From assembly GCA_964639245.1 (NCBI GenBank), contig CAZXCU010000001.1, positions 1,054,001 to 1,118,000 on the forward strand: a DNA stretch of 64,000 nucleotides, in the 5' to 3' direction. This stretch comes from SB15 sp964639245 (GTDB lineage Bacteria; Chloroflexota; Anaerolineae; Aggregatilineales; J027). The notes under the pieces were generated by a model, which had not been told where the DNA came from, made no database searches, and saw nothing but the letters and a program-made list of their open reading frames with translations. Each line of letters starts with the position of its first letter. Position 1 is the stretch's first letter. The translations under genes were made by a program, and so were the position numbers. Positions 24,415 through 32,954 of this stretch are shown piece by piece.

Positions 24415-24440
24415 ATCCCTGTGAGAAAGAGAATCGCACT

Positions 24441-25100
24441 ATGTATGCCCAAACTATTGCCATTGACGGGCCAGCAGGCAGCGGCAAAAGTACCATCGGC
24501 GCAAAACTCGCGGAGGCATTAGACTATGTGTTTGTGGACGCGGGGATGCTTTATCGTGCTATCACTGGCAAATTGCTGGAACACCAGCAAAATATTCACG
24601 ATGAATCCGCCGTCATCCATTTTGCCCGCACGCTGGATATTCACATTCAGACAGGTGAATTGTCTGTGGAGGGTGCGCCGATTGACACCGACCTGCACAG
24701 CCATGCCATCACACAGGCTGTCCCGATTGTTGCGGCCTATCCCGAAGTACGAGCATGTGTGCGAAAAATTCAGCAGCAGATTGCCCAAGCGGGCAAGGTG
24801 GTTTTTTCCGGGCGGGATATTGGCACCGTTGTCTTGCCCCACGCCGAATTGAAAATTTACCTCAACCCGAGTTTAGAAGAACGCGCCCGCCGTCGCCATG
24901 CAGCCACTCCCAATGGTGATTTGGAGCAAATCCTGAATGAGCTGCATCAGCGGGATAGGCTTGACTCCACCCGCCATGAATCGCCCTTAAAAATTGCGGA
25001 GGATGCCCTAGTCATTTCGACAGACCAGATGACAATTGAGGAAGTGCTGACACGCATCATCCAACACGCGCAAAAACCATCCTCATCAAAATCACTGTAA
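24441..25100 (+). CDS. cmk: Cytidylate kinase
   Basis: 219 residues. Phosphorylates CMP and dCMP with ATP. P-loop I-D-G-P-A-G-S-G-K-S-T at residues 8-18, then the CMP-binding block V-D-A-G-M-L-Y-R-A-I-T, the large NMP-binding insert with V-A-A-Y-P-E-V-R, the F-S-G-R-D-I-G-T-V-V motif and the lid segment R-A-R-R-R. Length and order match bacterial Cmk. GAGAAAGAGA upstream is a modest ribosome site. The C-terminal tail is short and Ser/Lys-rich. Expression may be tuned by the leader hairpin. Confidence 0.95.
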   Translation: MYAQTIAIDGPAGSGKSTIGAKLAEALDYVFVDAGMLYRAITGKLLEHQQNIHDESAVIHFARTLDIHIQTGELSVEGAPIDTDLHSHAITQAVPIVAAYPEVRACVRKIQQQIAQAGKVVFSGRDIGTVVLPHAELKIYLNPSLEERARRRHAATPNGDLEQILNELHQRDRLDSTRHESPLKIAEDALVISTDQMTIEEVLTRIIQHAQKPSSSKSL

Positions 25101-25110
25101 GGGTTGGTAA

Positions 25111-25247
25111 TGGACAAAGCAATTAAAAACCAAATGATTGTGGACAGCATGGATGCTGTCCCTACAAGAAATACACCGTAGGGACGGGATCTCTGCGAGT
25201 CCCGTCCGCAAAAGTTGGATTCATTTAAAGTCTAATTGCCTTGTCCA
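25111..25247. mobile_element. MITE with 15-bp terminal inverted repeats and TAA duplication
   Basis: 137 bp. Ends TGGACAAAGCAATTA and TAATTGCCTTGTCCA pair at 14 of 15 positions; TAA flanks both sides (25108-25110, 25248-25250). The core has the hairpin GGACAGCAT-GG-ATGCTGTCC, then CTAC..GTAG, then a second hairpin GGACGGGA..TCCCGTCC. Near-identical to the copy at 39228-39359. No coding capacity, so it depends on a transposase elsewhere. Confidence 0.8.
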
Positions 25248-25303
25248 TAAGCATAGGAATGATGACTAAAACTCCCCGTCGATGGGGACAGGGAGTTGGC
25301 TTG

Positions 25304-27220
25304 TTAGCGCGTGAGCAATTGCACCGCCGTTTGCAGCACGCTGTCTTCTCCATTGGCGAGCGCTTGCACGGAAAATGGCACTTGCACATCCAACGGTACG
25401 CCAATGCCTTCGATAATCACGTTGCCTTCCGCATCTTCGGACATGACCACGCCCATGCCATAAATACTTGTCCCACCGGGCAAAAGGTAGGTTGCACCAA
25501 CGCCGCCGCCAGCCCCACCACTCGTCAAATGCCCGATGATTTGTGCGCCAATCTCCTTAAAGGCATAGGCCGCAAATTCACACGCGCTAAAACAGTCTGG
25601 CCCAATCAGCACCATCACATTGGCAGGGTCAAATATCTGCTCGCGTCCATAATAGTAATCTTCCTCGATGTCCTGCACGCCATCGCCGTCTTCATCCAGC
25701 GCGGAAACTTCCCGCCCCGCATAAATATCTTCATTCAGAAATGAACCGAGCATGTAATTCGACAAAATGCTGAATCCGCCGCCGTTGCTGCGTAAATCAA
25801 TCACTATGCCTGTGACCTGTTTTTTGGTCATCACTGCCATTGCTTCATCCCAGAGATTGTCCAACATGGCGGAGGTGAAGTTGCGAATGGTAATCACACC
25901 CACATTGCCATTGATAATTTGATAATCCAGGGGAGCAAGGCTGCCAGAGGCGAAATTTTCAATTTCCCCGATATATTCTGTTTCAACCGTGGCAGAGGCG
26001 AGCGTGCCATCCGGCAGGCGATAGGTTAAATCGTAGGAGGTGCCGGGCAACCCGCGAAACGCCAGTGACCCACGCCGCCATGTGTCCTGAGTTTCATGCC
26101 CACCGCTATACACGGTACGTCCAACAGACGCGAAATACTCCATCGCAGGCTGACCATTCACTGTCAAAATGACTGTCCCCGGCACAATATTCGTGCTGAA
26201 CGCCACGGGACTCACGTCATACGTTTCCACGACCATCAGTTCACTGTCCACCGGATAGACTTGCATCCCCACCCAACCCCAGAACCAATCCGGGATGCCC
26301 GGCCCGATAATGGCTAAATGTCCATCGCGGAAGGAAAATAAGGTTGCTTCTAGCAGTTCGTGAAATTCATAATCGGTGCTGATTTGCGCTGCCATGGGGG
26401 CATAACGTTCGCGCAGGGATTGCCAATCCACATGCCGATAATCGGTAAAAACATAGGTTGCTTCCAGATTATCCAGCAGTTCAAGGAAAGCGTCTTCGTA
26501 ACTCAGGGTCGATAAATCGACATCGGTTAAATAGGTGGGTTCGCTAAGTTCCAGATAGGGTTGGCTGGTACGGAACACCCGCACCGATTCCTGACTGCCC
26601 TTCGCCTTGACTTCGACCACGCTCCATCCCGCCGGCACTCCAATCTGCACATCATCGGCGGTATAGTAGATGTTGTCTTCGCCGTTCAGAATCGGGAAGC
26701 GGGTATTGTCTTCAGCCGCCCAGACCAGCAGTTTGCCATTCCACAAATGGCTGGTGGGGTCAAAGCCAAAACTGCGCGTATAGATAAAATCGTAGCGGCT
26801 GACATAGCCTTTGCCGACCATGCCGTTGCCTGTCCCTGCGACAAACACTTTTACCGCCGAGGTTGTATTCGGGTCGCCGTCGGTATCAAACCACCCGGCG
26901 GCTTCTGGCGTGGATGGCAAAGGAATCTGATAGACTCCCGTACTTACGTCGCCGCTAATTTCCCCGACAATTTGTGCCTCTGCCCGTAAATCAAAGCGTT
27001 CGGGAAAGGTCAAATGCGTATCTGCGGAGAGCATCGGCAGCAGCACAGGAAAAATCTCCCAGTCGCTAAAGGCTGAATAATAGGTGGTGCTGTAGACCCC
27101 GGTGACCTGCTGCGGAACAAGCCCATCTTCAGCCGTTTCTTGGGCATACGAAAAGGGCAGGATCAAGGTAAGGGCCATGAAAACGAACAACCCAACCAGC
27201 GAACTTCTTACCAACCTCAT
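25304..27220 (-). CDS. Secreted S41-family (C-terminal processing type) peptidase
   Basis: 638 residues with a signal peptide (cleavage near S-Y-A). An N-terminal 220-residue beta-rich region of unknown type precedes an S41 helical segment (about 225-290), a PDZ-like domain (I-V-P-G-T-V-I-L-T-V-N-G-Q-P-A near 335) and the catalytic domain: G-V-I-T-I-R-N-F, I-V-I-D-L-R-S-N-G-G-G, nucleophile Ser in D-C-F-S-A-C-E near 555. The catalytic Lys is less certain and may be the Lys in Y-A-F-K-E-I-G. A D-x-D-x-D-G segment (D-E-D-G-D-G-V-Q-D) inside may bind calcium. AAGGAAG precedes the start. Likely degrades extracytoplasmic proteins. Confidence 0.88.
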   Translation of the reverse strand: MRLVRSSLVGLFVFMALTLILPFSYAQETAEDGLVPQQVTGVYSTTYYSAFSDWEIFPVLLPMLSADTHLTFPERFDLRAEAQIVGEISGDVSTGVYQIPLPSTPEAAGWFDTDGDPNTTSAVKVFVAGTGNGMVGKGYVSRYDFIYTRSFGFDPTSHLWNGKLLVWAAEDNTRFPILNGEDNIYYTADDVQIGVPAGWSVVEVKAKGSQESVRVFRTSQPYLELSEPTYLTDVDLSTLSYEDAFLELLDNLEATYVFTDYRHVDWQSLRERYAPMAAQISTDYEFHELLEATLFSFRDGHLAIIGPGIPDWFWGWVGMQVYPVDSELMVVETYDVSPVAFSTNIVPGTVILTVNGQPAMEYFASVGRTVYSGGHETQDTWRRGSLAFRGLPGTSYDLTYRLPDGTLASATVETEYIGEIENFASGSLAPLDYQIINGNVGVITIRNFTSAMLDNLWDEAMAVMTKKQVTGIVIDLRSNGGGFSILSNYMLGSFLNEDIYAGREVSALDEDGDGVQDIEEDYYYGREQIFDPANVMVLIGPDCFSACEFAAYAFKEIGAQIIGHLTSGGAGGGVGATYLLPGGTSIYGMGVVMSEDAEGNVIIEGIGVPLDVQVPFSVQALANGEDSVLQTAVQLLTR

Positions 27221-27355
27221 AAGACACTTCCTTCGCCATTTTTAAGACTATAGCCCAAAATTTAAATTTTGTTGCACAACTGCAAAGATTTTTTTACGAA
27301 ATGTGGGGCTTTCCCAAAGGATAGATTACACTTGCGGCATTCGGGAGAGATCACA

Positions 27356-28846
27356 ATGTTGCATAAAGTTCAAGCTGCGCTGGAACATTGGGCGCTGGAA
27401 GGGGAAACGATTCTCGTAGCGGTTTCTGGCGGGGTCGATTCGCTGGTGCTGCTGCACACCTTAGCGCATTGGCAAGCCCATTTCGGTTATGCGCTGCATG
27501 TGGCGACCTTTGACCACCAATTACGGGGCGAGTCTAGCCGCGCTGATGCCGCCTATGTTGCCCAGATGGCGAAAAAACTCGGTCTGGCGGTCACGGTGGG
27601 CAGTGAGGATGTTGCCCGTTATGCTGCCCAACAGCATTTGAGTCTGGAAGCGGCAGCCCGCCAAGCCCGTTACACGTTTCTCATCCAAACTGCTGACGAA
27701 CACAATGCGTTCTATATTGCGCTGGGGCATCACCGCGATGATCAAGTGGAAACCATCCTCATGCACCTGTTACGTGGGGCAGGCTTGGCGGGGTTGCGCG
27801 GGATGCTGCCCTTTGCCCCCCTGTCCGAAACCCACCTGCGCGAAGATGCCCCCGATGCACTTTTTGAGGTGGCACAGGATTTAACCCTCCTCCGCCCCCT
27901 CTTAGACATCTCCCGCGAAGAAATTGAACACTTTGCTCACGAACAGGGCATAGTGGCACGCGAAGACGAAACCAATCAGGATACCCACTTTTTCCGTAAC
28001 CAACTTCGCCATGAACTTTTACCCGTGCTGGCACGCATCAAACCCGATTATGCCGAAGCTCTGGCACGGATGGCGACGATTGCCCAAGCCGACTACGAGG
28101 TGATTCAACTGACCGCCCAAAAAGCGCTGGCACGCATGGTAGATTGGGGAGAAACTGACGCAGGGGAGATTGCTTACCTTGACCGTTCCGCTTTTTTAGC
28201 CGAACTACCCGGTGTACAGCGTCATATTTTAAGGGAAATTCTGACTGAACTCTCCTCAATAGACATTCCCTATGCCCATATTGAGTCTGCCTGCAACATG
28301 ATTGCCTGTGGCACTACCGGACAGCAGATGAGCCTGCCTTCGGATTTAAAGATGACGCTTGGCTATGATGATGTCACCATTCATTCTGGCGAAACATTGC
28401 CCTTCCCGCGTCATATTCCCCATCTTCCCGCCGAAAAAGTGATCTATTTGGACTTGGAAAGTGAGGGTTACACCACCGACTTTCTCCGTTTTTATACCTA
28501 TTGGGTGGTGGATGGGCGTTCAACGGAAATTTATCGGGATAATCCCTTAGAAGCAACGCTGGCGGTGACACCGGGCGCAGAATTAACGCTGCGAACGCGC
28601 CGCCCCGGAGACCGCTTTACCCCGCTTGGGTTGGGGGGACATTCCCAAAAAATTTCGGATGTGTTTATTAACCTTAAAATCCCTAAAATTTACCGTGACC
28701 GTGTGCCGTTGCTGCTGGTGAACGACGAAATCGCATGGTTTGTTGCCCCCACCGCCAATGGGTTGCAAGGGCGGGTGTCTGAACATTTCGCCGTGCGGGA
28801 AGATACCGAGTCCGTCTTACGGGTGCGCTGGACTTTTTCAGATTAA
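27356..28846 (+). CDS. tilS: tRNA(Ile)-lysidine synthase
   Basis: 496 residues. Converts C34 of the CAU anticodon of tRNA-Ile to lysidine, letting it read AUA. PP-loop V-S-G-G-V-D-S at about residues 24-30, F-D-H-Q-L-R, the G-H-H-R-D-D-Q-V-E-T motif near 125, and R-P-L-L-D-I-S-R-E-E-I. The C-terminal TilS substrate-binding domain includes R-T-R-R-P-G-D-R-F-T-P-L-G and the I-P-K-I-Y-R-D-R-V-P-L-L segment. GGGAGAG precedes the start at 27356. The open frame begins 29 codons earlier without support. Essential housekeeping gene. Confidence 0.95.
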   Translation: MLHKVQAALEHWALEGETILVAVSGGVDSLVLLHTLAHWQAHFGYALHVATFDHQLRGESSRADAAYVAQMAKKLGLAVTVGSEDVARYAAQQHLSLEAAARQARYTFLIQTADEHNAFYIALGHHRDDQVETILMHLLRGAGLAGLRGMLPFAPLSETHLREDAPDALFEVAQDLTLLRPLLDISREEIEHFAHEQGIVAREDETNQDTHFFRNQLRHELLPVLARIKPDYAEALARMATIAQADYEVIQLTAQKALARMVDWGETDAGEIAYLDRSAFLAELPGVQRHILREILTELSSIDIPYAHIESACNMIACGTTGQQMSLPSDLKMTLGYDDVTIHSGETLPFPRHIPHLPAEKVIYLDLESEGYTTDFLRFYTYWVVDGRSTEIYRDNPLEATLAVTPGAELTLRTRRPGDRFTPLGLGGHSQKISDVFINLKIPKIYRDRVPLLLVNDEIAWFVAPTANGLQGRVSEHFAVREDTESVLRVRWTFSD

Positions 28847-28956
28847 TGTACCGTTAATTTTGTGATAAAAAACACCTATTAATAGTTGTAAAAGTTATTG
28901 ATTCGCTTTATGATTAATGAAAAATAAAGTCAGAAAAAATTTAGAGTAGACATTGT

Positions 28957-29802
28957 ATGGGAAATGAAGAAATGGCGCGTATCCTCGTGGTGGACGATGA
29001 GGGCGCAATTCGTTATTCAATTACGAAAACCTTACAGCGTGTGGGCTACCAAGTCGAATCGGCAGCCTCTGGTGAAGAAGCCTTAGATTTGTTAGAAAAG
29101 CAAGAATTTGATGTTGTGTTGACCGATATTCGGATGCCGGGCATTTCCGGGGTGGATTTGCTGGCACGCATTAAGGAAAAAACCGGCGATACCAGCGTGA
29201 TTTTAATGACCGGGTATGCCAGTTTGAACAGCGCTGTCGAAAGTTTACGTTTGGGCGCACATGATTATCTGGTGAAACCCAGCAGCAGCCGCGATATTCG
29301 GGACAGCGTGGCACGCGGTCTGGAACGCGCCCGTAATATGCGTCGCCGCCGCAATTTACTTAAAATGATTCAAAACACGGTGGATGAATTGGCGGAAGAA
29401 GAACCCGCCGGAACGCCGCGTACCCCAACCGCGAATGTCAATCTCGCCGACGACGAGATGGAAGTGCCGCAACCAGTCAAAGGGCAGGTGGCGGTGATGG
29501 AACTTGGCCCGTTGACGCTGTATCCCGGACGTTACCAGATTACCCTTGATGATGAGGCGATTGACCTCACCCCCACCGAATTTGATTTGCTGCTGTATCT
29601 GGCTGCCCATCGCGGGCGGATTGTGCCATGCAGCGAATTGGTGCGCGAAGTACGCGGTTATGCAATTGACGAGGCCGAAGCCCGCGAAGTAATTCGCCCG
29701 CATGTGTCTAATTTGCGCCGCAAAATCAAGGCCAGCACCCGCAACCTCGATTTGCTGGTCAATGTACGCGGGATTGGCTATCGCTTATCCGATTTTGATT
29801 AA
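28957..29802 (+). CDS. Response regulator with winged-helix DNA-binding output
   Basis: 281 residues. Receiver: Asp13-Asp14, phospho-acceptor Asp57 in V-V-L-T-D-I-R-M-P-G, Thr85 and Lys107 in L-V-K-P. A 60-residue acidic, Pro-rich linker leads to an OmpR/PhoB-type winged helix (from about 190): I-D-L-T-P-T-E-F-D-L-L-L-Y-L-A, then R-P-H-V-S-N-L-R-R-K-I and V-R-G-I-G-Y-R-L. No histidine kinase is adjacent, so it is an orphan or is served by a remote kinase; the Ser/Thr kinase gene follows 170 bp later after a terminator. A start at codon 6 (28972) is possible. Confidence 0.9.
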   Translation: MGNEEMARILVVDDEGAIRYSITKTLQRVGYQVESAASGEEALDLLEKQEFDVVLTDIRMPGISGVDLLARIKEKTGDTSVILMTGYASLNSAVESLRLGAHDYLVKPSSSRDIRDSVARGLERARNMRRRRNLLKMIQNTVDELAEEEPAGTPRTPTANVNLADDEMEVPQPVKGQVAVMELGPLTLYPGRYQITLDDEAIDLTPTEFDLLLYLAAHRGRIVPCSELVREVRGYAIDEAEAREVIRPHVSNLRRKIKASTRNLDLLVNVRGIGYRLSDFD

Positions 29803-29833
29803 ACTGTTTGATAAAAGAGAGACGGTTGAGGGG

Positions 29834-29865
29834 ACAGGAGGCGAAAGTCTCCTGTTTTGTTTTTT
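29834..29865 (+). terminator. Rho-independent terminator of the response regulator gene
   Basis: Stem ACAGGAG/CTCCTGT (29834-29840, 29849-29855), 8-base loop, followed by TTTGTTTTTT. It isolates the regulator from the downstream kinase gene, which has its own TATAAT at about 29927. Confidence 0.85.
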
Positions 29866-29976
29866 AGATTATTCCCTGTGACCAATTTCCTACCCACGCG
29901 GACAAGCGGCAAAATAGCACACACGGTATAATCGAACAAATTCAATTTTGCAGCATATTACATCGGGCTAACCAGC

Positions 29977-32946
29977 ATGAAAAATCTGATCGGGCTAACC
30001 ATCAGTCATTATGAGATTCGCCAATTGTATGGACGCGGCGGGATGGGCGCGGTCTACCGTGCCTATGATATGAGTTTGCGCCGTGAAGTGGCGTTTAAGG
30101 TCATTGCGCTGGCAAACGGCGATGATGTGGATGGAATCAAGCGGTTTGAACGGGAAGCCCAGATTGCCGCCTCGCTGGAACATACCCATATTGTGCCTAT
30201 CTATGGCTTTGGACATGCCGATGACATTACCTATGTGGTCATGCGGTTGATGACAGGCGGGTCGCTGTCGGAACGGATTAGCCAGCGTTCCCAAGCGCTG
30301 CCTTCTCTCAAGGAAATTACCGAACTGCTCCGTCAGATTTCCGGTGCGCTGGATTATGCCCATAGTAAAGGCGTGATTCACCGAGACATCAAAGCGGGGA
30401 ATGTCTTGTTCGATAATCAGGGGGGGGCGTATCTCGCGGATTTTGGTATTGCTAAAGTCTTGAGTGAAGATGCCAATTTAACCATGGCGGGGGCGCTGCT
30501 CGGTACGCCATCACATATTTCATCGGAATTGTGGGCAGGGGACAAAGCCTCCCCCGCCAGCGATTTATATGCAGTGGGTATCATGGTGTATGAGATGCTG
30601 ACGGGCGATGTGCCATTTTCTGCCGAAACCCTGCATGGCCTTATCAACAAACATTTGTATGATACCCCCACGCCACCGCAGCAAATCCGCACCGATATTG
30701 TGATTCCGCAAGCCGTGACGCAGGTGATTGAAAAAGTGCTGTCCAAAGACCCCTTGGATAGATACCCCAGCGTGACTGCCTTTGCCCATGCTTTTGAGCA
30801 GGCCTGCGAAGGGGCAGAAACCGGACAAAAAATCCTCGATAATCTCTTTACCTTCAAACTTGACCGTGCCAGCCTTGTGCCGACCCACCCGCGTCGCCCT
30901 GATGAAGAGCAAAGCCACACCGCTATTGACAAGATCGACCCACCTACTGCACGGGGTCAAGTGGTTGCGCCACCCCGTCCAACCTCCGAACGCACCACAT
31001 GGACAAATATCTTCGGGGTGGGTGAATCGGGGAATCGCAACATGGCCTATTTTCTTGGTGCGATTGGGCTGTTGCTGGCAATTCTGGTGGGAGCTTTTTT
31101 CCTGAGTCGTCCAGACGATGAACCGGAAATTCGCAGCGAGCCGATTTTAGCTGTCAGCCAGAGCATGACTGTTCACGAAAAACCGGGCGACCACTATCCC
31201 GCGATGGCACAGCTTTCGGTTGGACGTGACTATCCGATTGTGGGGCAAAATGAAGCGGGAGATTGGTTTCAGATTCAAATGTCCAATGGGCGTGTCGGTT
31301 GGGTAGCGGCGGCGGCAGGCGAGGCTTCGGGGGATTTAAACCGGGTGGAAATCGTGCTGATTCCCACAGAAACACCGACCCACACCCCGATTCCTACGGA
31401 CACATCCACGAATACCCCGACCACAACGGTAACCCCTTCAACTACCCCCACCGACACCCCATCGGCAACTTTTACTCCGTCGGACACCCCCACTGACACG
31501 CCGTCAGCGACTTTTACTCCGTCAGATACGCCTACTGAGACCCCTTCAGCAACTTCGACCCCCTCGGATACACCTACCGAGACTCCCTCAGCGACTCTTA
31601 CGCCAACAGCAACTTTAACATCCACCGAGACCCCTACTTTTACCCCATCGCACGTCACTTTGACTCCCTCCCACACGCCAACTGAGACTCTTTCTCCAAC
31701 ACCCGCCATCAGCCCGACTCCAACGGCGGTGACAGGCATCATTGAGACAGGCGGAAATGTAATTTTGCAGGGGGTGACGATTTTCCGTGAGGGGCCGGGC
31801 GAGGACTTTAACGCGGTGGTGACACTTAGCGAAGGGACTTTCCCCATTACCGGAAGCCTTGAAAATGACGAACGCTGGTATCAGGTCAATCTGGAAGGGC
31901 AGTTGGCGTGGGTCGGCGGCGATTCTGCCAATGCCGTTTTTAAACCCCAGTCCATCACACTCATTGAACCAACCGTCCCCACCGTGGTAAGCGGGGTGGA
32001 ATTGACCTACGGGCAAACGATTGACAGCCGTTTGGAGCGCAACAGCCAGACCGAATTTATTTTTCAGGGGCAGGCGGGCGAAGTCGTTAGCATCGCGGTT
32101 CTCGCGGCGGAATTTGACAGCCGTTTGGAGCTACTGGGGACAGGCAGTCCATTGCCGCTTGTGACAGACGATGACAGTGGTGGTAATCAGAATGCGCTGA
32201 TTAACGGCTTTACCCTGCAAACCGACGATAAATATCGAATTGTGGTGCGTGGCTACGGGGCAAGCGACGAAGGCAGTTTTCGATTGGTGATTCAGGCAGG
32301 GGTGTTTGTCCGTCCCGATGAAAACCGTCCGGTGATTGATTACGGGCAAACCTTGACCGATTCTATCGGGGCGAATGAGGAAAAGCGCTATCCATTCAAG
32401 GGCAGCGCGGGCGATGTTATTAGCATTCGGGTCACGGGCGGATTCGACAGCTACGTTCAGCTTTTAAACGCAGCAGGCGACACGCTGATTGATGATGATG
32501 ACAGTGGTGGCAATTTAAACCCGCTCATTGAATTTTATGAACTGCCCGTCACCGGTGAATATACCATTGTGCTGCGCGGGGCAACCCCCAACAGTTTGGG
32601 GTCGTTCCAAGTGACGCTGCTCAAGAGTTTCACCGCCAACACCACCACCATTCGTATAGGTGAAACATTGAATGGCTTGCTTTCCCCGAATGGCAGCGTG
32701 GCCTTTTTGTTCACCGGAGAGGAAAACCAGCGCATCACGATTCGGGTCAACAGCCAGTACGATTTAAAAATTACCCTGCGCGATTCACTGGGTGGAATCG
32801 TCACCGAAGATGATGATAGCGGCGGCAACTTCCAGCCCTTGATTGAGGATTTTCGGCTGTTGGCGGATGGCGATTATATCATTGTGGTGACGGGCTATGG
32901 GGAGGCGGATGCAGGCGCGTTTACGATTTTGCTGGAAGGGGAATAG
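29977..32946 (+). CDS. Transmembrane Ser/Thr protein kinase with SH3 and PPC-like extracellular domains
   Basis: 989 residues. Cytoplasmic kinase domain (about 12-270): glycine loop G-R-G-G-M-G (19-24), Lys41, catalytic H-R-D near 134 and D-F-G near 155. One membrane helix near 352-372. Outside the cell: an SH3-like module (about 385-445), a Thr/Pro linker with four 14-residue repeats, a second SH3-like module (about 590-650), then three PPC-like beta domains to the C-terminus, each bearing the D-D-D-S-G-G-N motif. The PknB-like design suggests it senses wall or surface polymers and signals inward. No forkhead-domain partner is adjacent. Confidence 0.92.
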   Translation: MKNLIGLTISHYEIRQLYGRGGMGAVYRAYDMSLRREVAFKVIALANGDDVDGIKRFEREAQIAASLEHTHIVPIYGFGHADDITYVVMRLMTGGSLSERISQRSQALPSLKEITELLRQISGALDYAHSKGVIHRDIKAGNVLFDNQGGAYLADFGIAKVLSEDANLTMAGALLGTPSHISSELWAGDKASPASDLYAVGIMVYEMLTGDVPFSAETLHGLINKHLYDTPTPPQQIRTDIVIPQAVTQVIEKVLSKDPLDRYPSVTAFAHAFEQACEGAETGQKILDNLFTFKLDRASLVPTHPRRPDEEQSHTAIDKIDPPTARGQVVAPPRPTSERTTWTNIFGVGESGNRNMAYFLGAIGLLLAILVGAFFLSRPDDEPEIRSEPILAVSQSMTVHEKPGDHYPAMAQLSVGRDYPIVGQNEAGDWFQIQMSNGRVGWVAAAAGEASGDLNRVEIVLIPTETPTHTPIPTDTSTNTPTTTVTPSTTPTDTPSATFTPSDTPTDTPSATFTPSDTPTETPSATSTPSDTPTETPSATLTPTATLTSTETPTFTPSHVTLTPSHTPTETLSPTPAISPTPTAVTGIIETGGNVILQGVTIFREGPGEDFNAVVTLSEGTFPITGSLENDERWYQVNLEGQLAWVGGDSANAVFKPQSITLIEPTVPTVVSGVELTYGQTIDSRLERNSQTEFIFQGQAGEVVSIAVLAAEFDSRLELLGTGSPLPLVTDDDSGGNQNALINGFTLQTDDKYRIVVRGYGASDEGSFRLVIQAGVFVRPDENRPVIDYGQTLTDSIGANEEKRYPFKGSAGDVISIRVTGGFDSYVQLLNAAGDTLIDDDDSGGNLNPLIEFYELPVTGEYTIVLRGATPNSLGSFQVTLLKSFTANTTTIRIGETLNGLLSPNGSVAFLFTGEENQRITIRVNSQYDLKITLRDSLGGIVTEDDDSGGNFQPLIEDFRLLADGDYIIVVTGYGEADAGAFTILLEGE
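31453..31620 (+). repeat. Four tandem 42-bp units inside the kinase gene
   Basis: Units start at 31453, 31495, 31537 and 31579 and encode variants of D-T-P-S-A-T-F-T-P-S-D-T-P-T. The last is the most diverged. Part of a longer Thr/Pro-rich stretch (about 31368-31720) that acts as an extended, likely glycosylatable, spacer between extracellular domains. Unit number may vary between strains. Confidence 0.85.
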
Positions 32947-32954
32947 AGGCGAAT

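Noticed and set aside
31453..31620. Tandem repeats considered as a CRISPR array
   Set aside because: Units are contiguous without spacers, in frame inside a kinase gene; no cas genes are present.
31275..31847. A 190-codon Val/Gly-rich frame on the minus strand
   Set aside because: It is the complement of the Thr/Pro repeat linker of the Ser/Thr kinase; its repetitive look comes from the same 42-bp units.
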